DNA of 64,000 nucleotides from Sthenelais limicola (lineage: Eukaryota; Annelida; Polychaeta; Phyllodocida; Sigalionidae): NCBI GenBank assembly GCA_942159475.1, contig OW804094.1:53440966-53504965 (forward strand). The letters run 5' to 3'. Under the pieces are notes generated by a model, which saw only the letters and a program-made list of their open reading frames with translations, made no database searches and was not told the DNA's origin. The first letter of the stretch is position 1. Each line of letters opens with the position of its first letter. Shown one piece after another: positions 60,485-64,000 of the stretch. Both the position numbers and the translations under genes were made by a program.

Positions 60485-62555
60485 CTGGAAAAAGCCAAAC
60501 GTAGACAAGGATGACCGATTCAGGCTGTCTGTGTAATAATATGTTTTGTTCTCAAAATACACCTGCCAAGTATATTGCCTTATAAATAAATGGATATAAC
60601 ACAGCATGCGATAACTTGGCACAGGTCCCGGGTTTTTTTGCGACTAATCAGTCTAATAATGTCAAGCAAACATGAAATAAAAATCTTCGTATAGGTTCAT
60701 TAAAACTCTTCTCAATTGCAAAGGTTATGGATGTGATTAAAAAATCATTTTCCTTACTATTATACTGTTGTCCAGGACAATATGGATTTCTGAGGATTTT
60801 TGTATCTGTTTTTGCAATGAAGGAAAAAGTACTTAAATGGCTAATATATGGTAACCGTGGTATTTATGTGGCTCATAGCCAAAGACCTAACTTTACGACT
60901 AATGTGGTGATAATAGTTCCTTTATGACAGCACAGGTCAAAAGCAGCTCTTCAAGGTTCTATATTATAAACACCTGTTCCCGCTCTACCTTCATTAGAGA
61001 CAGATTACCAGAAACTTGTATTTATGGATTGCAATCGGAACACATACACTCCGTCAATAGTGTGGCGTCTGGAAAGATCCCATGAATTGGATTGTCCTTA
61101 GTGCTTTTTCCCACTCCATTTGGCTCACTTCATAGCCATGACTTTCGAATAATATCCTCGGGGTAAATAATCCACGGCGTTTCAAAGAAAAGATTAAATA
61201 TGAATGTAGATGTATTTATAAGAAGTTTCATATGTGGGAAATTGTTTCAACTCCTATGTGCAAGGACGTTAGGCAAATCGAAGGAAGGCAGTCTCTACGG
61301 GCGAGGACAGAGACCGCCTCTGGCTACGTAGAAGTGACGGGATTTAACCGACCATGGCCCGAGGCCCCCGCAGCAATTCTGCCCCTCTACACCCTAACCT
61401 CAGGGGGCAACCCTCACTTTACTCGGAGAATGGTGGGACCAAAACCATCGGACCAAAATAACTGCCCAACAACAAACGGTGCACGTCTAAAACACAGAAG
61501 AATCTGCTAGTAAACGTCCCTAGATATATATATTCCAGCCCGAGCCTAGATCTGCAAATAAAGCAGCATTCTGATCCGTGAAGATATTTCGACATAAATT
61601 TCTTTTTATCTGTTTAGGTGACAATTTGGTTGGTGGCAATCTGGCTGACCATCGCGAGCGGTGGTTTGATGGACATCAGCACCTATAATGACCTCGGTCC
61701 AAGAGTAATCTTCTCTCCGTCTTATCTCTCTCACAGTGATGATTACCAATCGTAACGGTTCTTCTATGAGTGGACGTAAGCATGCCACGAATCCAATGGA
61801 ACATTTCAAAGATATCAATGGTCTAATAACTCCCAATGTTCTCAATCCATATAAACACGAGCGATAAGGTGCTCCATCGCCTCTGTATGTAGGTAGGCAG
61901 CACCACGTATGTAAAAGCAATTGCTGATTAATTGCAAGAAATGTAAATCATACAGAGCCTACTGTATATAGGACATGCCCTGGGGCAAACCAGAGCAGAA
62001 GGCATAAAAGCCTCGAATAACTGAGCTTTGATTAACGAGACTCTATACAAGTCGAAAGAATTATTTAAATTAGATTTCCCATAGAAATCTTCCAGTGACA
62101 AACGAGCGTTGAGGGCAAGAGTCAAGACGTTTTTCTTCCATGCTAAATAATTTCAAATGAAACCAAAATTGTGTGAAATCCCAATAAAAACAACCCCCTT
62201 TACAAGTAAACAATCTTATATCTTCATATGCCCTCGGTGGACTTGCCTTATAGGTAATTATGTGCTACACTTTCCTGTGTTTACATATAATCAGAGCCTT
62301 AGCAGGATACTAGTTAATACCATCTGTATTCTAGCCTCAGGTTAGGATTAAGAACTCCGTTCTCGGTTCCTCAGCTATAGTCCGTCTGTTAACTGTTCCC
62401 CAGGGCCTTCCGAAACTCCATCTAAGATAGCTGTCCCTGTAGCCTCAGATGTGTTGGTAAAAACCAGGGTTGACTCAGACCTTTTGCATGAGAGAACCTG
62501 GTCAAAATAACCAAGTGGTAATGAGGACTTGTATGTATACCATTATGTTGCCTAC
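60485..62555 (-). other. Presumed eya 5' intron (2.1 kb)
   Basis: The acceptor at the 60484 end is good; the donor at 62555 is tentative. Minus-strand frames at 61606-61920 (104 codons) and 61928-62125 match no known protein. A coding first exon could be hidden here, but I could not identify one with an ATG and a phase 1 donor. Confidence 0.5.
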
Positions 62556-62742
62556 CTGTATCAATGTGTCCCTCTCCGGTTGCATCAACTGTCCAGTATG
62601 TATAATATATCCTTGACTGTTCACTCGTTCCAACCAGGTAAATGCCAGTTAGGACAATGATGTGAGTGAGTGTGTTGTGAAGTGTAGGCCAGCCATGCCT
62701 CCCTGACTCCTCTCTATCACACAGTCTCCCTCTCCTTCTCTC
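62556..62742 (-). CDS. eya: Candidate 5' eya exon or leader (start unresolved)
   Basis: The lower end at 62556 is a usable donor (ACAG|gtaggc) and leaves one base, matching the phase the VKTEP exon needs. In that frame the last codons read VDATGEGHIDT. The frame stays open up to an in-frame TGA at 62743-62745 but has no ATG, so the upper limit given is only the limit of the open frame. Either coding enters through an unrecognised acceptor here, or this is a 5' leader and the true start codon lies elsewhere. An ATG at 62583-62585 is in another frame, and an ATG at 62694-62696 opens only a 15-codon ORF. The region lies just below a CCAAT-containing CT/GA-rich stretch that could be the promoter. 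The phase match alone is weak evidence, since one in three donors would fit. Confidence 0.35.
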
Positions 62743-62900
62743 TCAGTCTCTTTCACCCTGAACCAGTTGCGGAGCAGGCTCCACCTCCCATTGGCTGAAG
62801 ACAGTCTGATTGACAGCTACGCTGGACTCAGTCAGTAAAGAGAGAGAGAGGGGGAGAGAGAGAGGAGAGGAGACACACACATGGGAGAGAGAGAGAGAGT
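62690..62900 (-). promoter_or_regulatory. Candidate eya promoter/leader: CCAAT box with CT and GA tracts
   Basis: Read on the minus strand, a CCAAT box (62790-62794, AGCCAATGGGAGG) lies upstream of a purine-rich tract (GAGAGAGAAGGAGAGGGAGA; pyrimidine-rich on the plus strand at 62719-62754). A plus-strand GA tract at 62838-62899 lies further upstream. No TATA box is visible. The position, immediately 5' of the tentative first exon, suggests a TATA-less promoter, but no transcription start can be fixed from sequence. Confidence 0.3.
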
Positions 62901-64000
62901 GACTAAGAGACTGAGACACTAAATATAAAGAAAGGCAGAGGCAGAAGTGTGTTTGACAAGTCAGGCCGTGCGTAGGGAGCAGCATTTTGTGAAGGTAGAC
63001 ACAGGTGCAGTCTTGCTAATGTGGTATAATTGGGAGACAATTCCCTGCAGCACTGTTTCCCACAGATACTAGTGAAATAACAGAAAAGCCCTGTCTTTAT
63101 CATACTCAACACTGATTCGGCAACCAAGAGTATTGGTATTAGCTGGTCCTAAATCCACTTGCACAACACAAATACAAGAACTATTCAGGGCATTCCCCAA
63201 TTCATTATGGCTAATGCAGTCAAACCAAGAGTTGATTAACGCTAATGCTCCAGCCATCAAAGCAACTGTGACTAGTAAACATCTGAAGTCAAAAGCCAGT
63301 TGATACGGCAACAGTAGATGTTACAAATTACATCAACTACTGGCACGAAGCACACAGGACCAACGGGACTCCGAAGAATGTGGTGGAGTGTATTGCTTGG
63401 CCCTTCTAAGGTTGATATTATACCCTTTACATTAAAGACACTAAGAATGGGAAATTGTGTATGGGACATGCACATCCTCAAGTTTACATCAATGAACAAC
63501 ATCCCAAAATACATCAATATTTTGTTCCAATTCTGCTACAAGAACACACACAATAGTAACAAAATATATCGATATGATGTCACGTATCCAAGAATGGGAT
63601 TAGGCCTCCGACATAGATTGGATTAACTTAAATGTATCCATTAGTTTCCATTGATTATTGCCACGATTGTCGTTCAATGCAGGGTACATACAGTTATGAA
63701 CCTGGTACAAAGCAAATAAGGCTACAACATTCAATTTAGACGCCAACTGCGGCAAAGGGGGTCCATAAATTGTATTGTTTCTTATGTTTGTTGGCCGAAC
63801 TATGCAAATCCAGAGACTAATAGACGCAGATTGACCTAGGTTGGTGTGAAGTATTTGTCAGTGACTTGTGGCCGTTGATCCCTGTTTGAAGGATCACAGC
63901 AGATAAACATATCAGCCCCACACATTAAACATAATGATGTAATGGATATAAGGTGTCACCTGGTCGCAGGCCACTGGTCAGTGCCTGCCAAGTACCTGCT
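62901..64000. other. Upstream flank, no gene recognised
   Basis: This is either 5' flank of eya or a further intron if an upstream coding exon lies beyond the window. The 102-codon plus frame at 63318-63626 and overlapping minus frames resemble no family I know. There is no repeat or RNA gene here that I can identify. Confidence 0.55.

Larger units (their letters stand above)
5639..62556 (-). other. eya: eyes absent (eya) gene, multi-exon locus
   Basis: Fourteen well-supported exons, plus one tentative 5' exon, form a gene on the minus strand. The coding lengths from the VKTEP exon to the stop total 1694 nt plus one base from the upstream exon, which is exactly 565 codons including the stop. 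Every intron is GT-AG and every junction is in phase. The product has an N-terminal Tyr/Ser/Thr/Pro/Gly-rich region (residues 1-272 counted from V of VKTEP), a basic linker (274-281) and a C-terminal Eya domain (about 295-564). By family knowledge, Eya proteins are coactivators in the Pax-Six-Eya-Dach network and HAD-fold tyrosine phosphatases acting in nucleus and cytoplasm. The length is close to that of other animal Eya proteins. The true N-terminus is not established. Residue numbers in all exon entries use V of VKTEP as residue 1. Confidence 0.95.

Noticed and set aside
63318..63626. 102-codon plus-strand frame near the window end
   Set aside because: Overlaps an 81-codon minus frame, matches no family or transposon protein I know, and has no splice or promoter support.
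1..64000. CRISPR array, phage or bacterial operon
   Set aside because: No regularly spaced repeats, no operon-like tandem genes and no ribosome binding sites. Spliced eya exons show the DNA is animal.

Overview
This is animal (metazoan) nuclear DNA: AT-rich, with long introns, microsatellites and GT-AG splice sites, and no prokaryotic gene organisation. It carries one recognisable protein-coding gene, an eyes absent (eya) homologue on the minus strand. Its last codon is at 5639-5641 and its most 5' supportable exon ends at 62556. Fourteen exons (60484 down to 5639) join with matching reading phases into one open frame of 564 codons plus stop. A further 5' exon ending at 62556 is a plausible candidate. 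The Eya domain reads like a protostome protein, e.g. [13 protein letters not shown] near the end and [11 protein letters not shown] in the core, so a spiralian (mollusc, annelid or brachiopod) is my best guess; that is inference.

Layout from high to low coordinates, i.e. in the direction of transcription. About 62.7-62.9 kb: a CCAAT-bearing, CT/GA-rich stretch that may be an eya promoter or leader. 62556-46632: six or seven exons for the N-terminal Tyr/Ser/Thr/Pro/Gly-rich transactivation region. 38977-38829: the exon with the basic RGRSRGRR stretch and the DLDET phosphatase motif. 19135-5639: eight exons for the rest of the C-terminal Eya domain, ending [13 protein letters not shown]. The largest introns are 19.7 kb (19136-38828), 8.2 kb (10819-19045) and 7.7 kb (38978-46631). 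They hold no gene I recognise but several possible cis-regulatory stretches. Below 5639 lie the 3' UTR, a candidate poly(A) signal near 4950, and about 4.9 kb of apparently intergenic DNA with one CpG-rich promoter-like island near 3.5 kb.

From knowledge of the family, Eya is a transcriptional coactivator that binds Six/Sine oculis proteins and is also a HAD-type protein tyrosine phosphatase. The catalytic and metal-binding motifs are intact, so the gene looks functional. The N-terminal exons are phase-compatible modules (mostly phase 1 to phase 1), which would allow alternative splicing of the transactivation region without disturbing the phosphatase domain. The start codon is not resolved: the frame leading into the conserved VKTEP segment has no ATG in the candidate 5' exon.

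I found no convincing new biological system. The best leads are an NRF1 plus ETS/CRE motif cluster directly behind the eya stop codon, a 74-codon alternative frame crossing the first splice junctions, a possible intronic first exon near 21.7 kb, and a CTCF-like site at 13.27 kb. These motif calls were made by eye, without searches or expression data.
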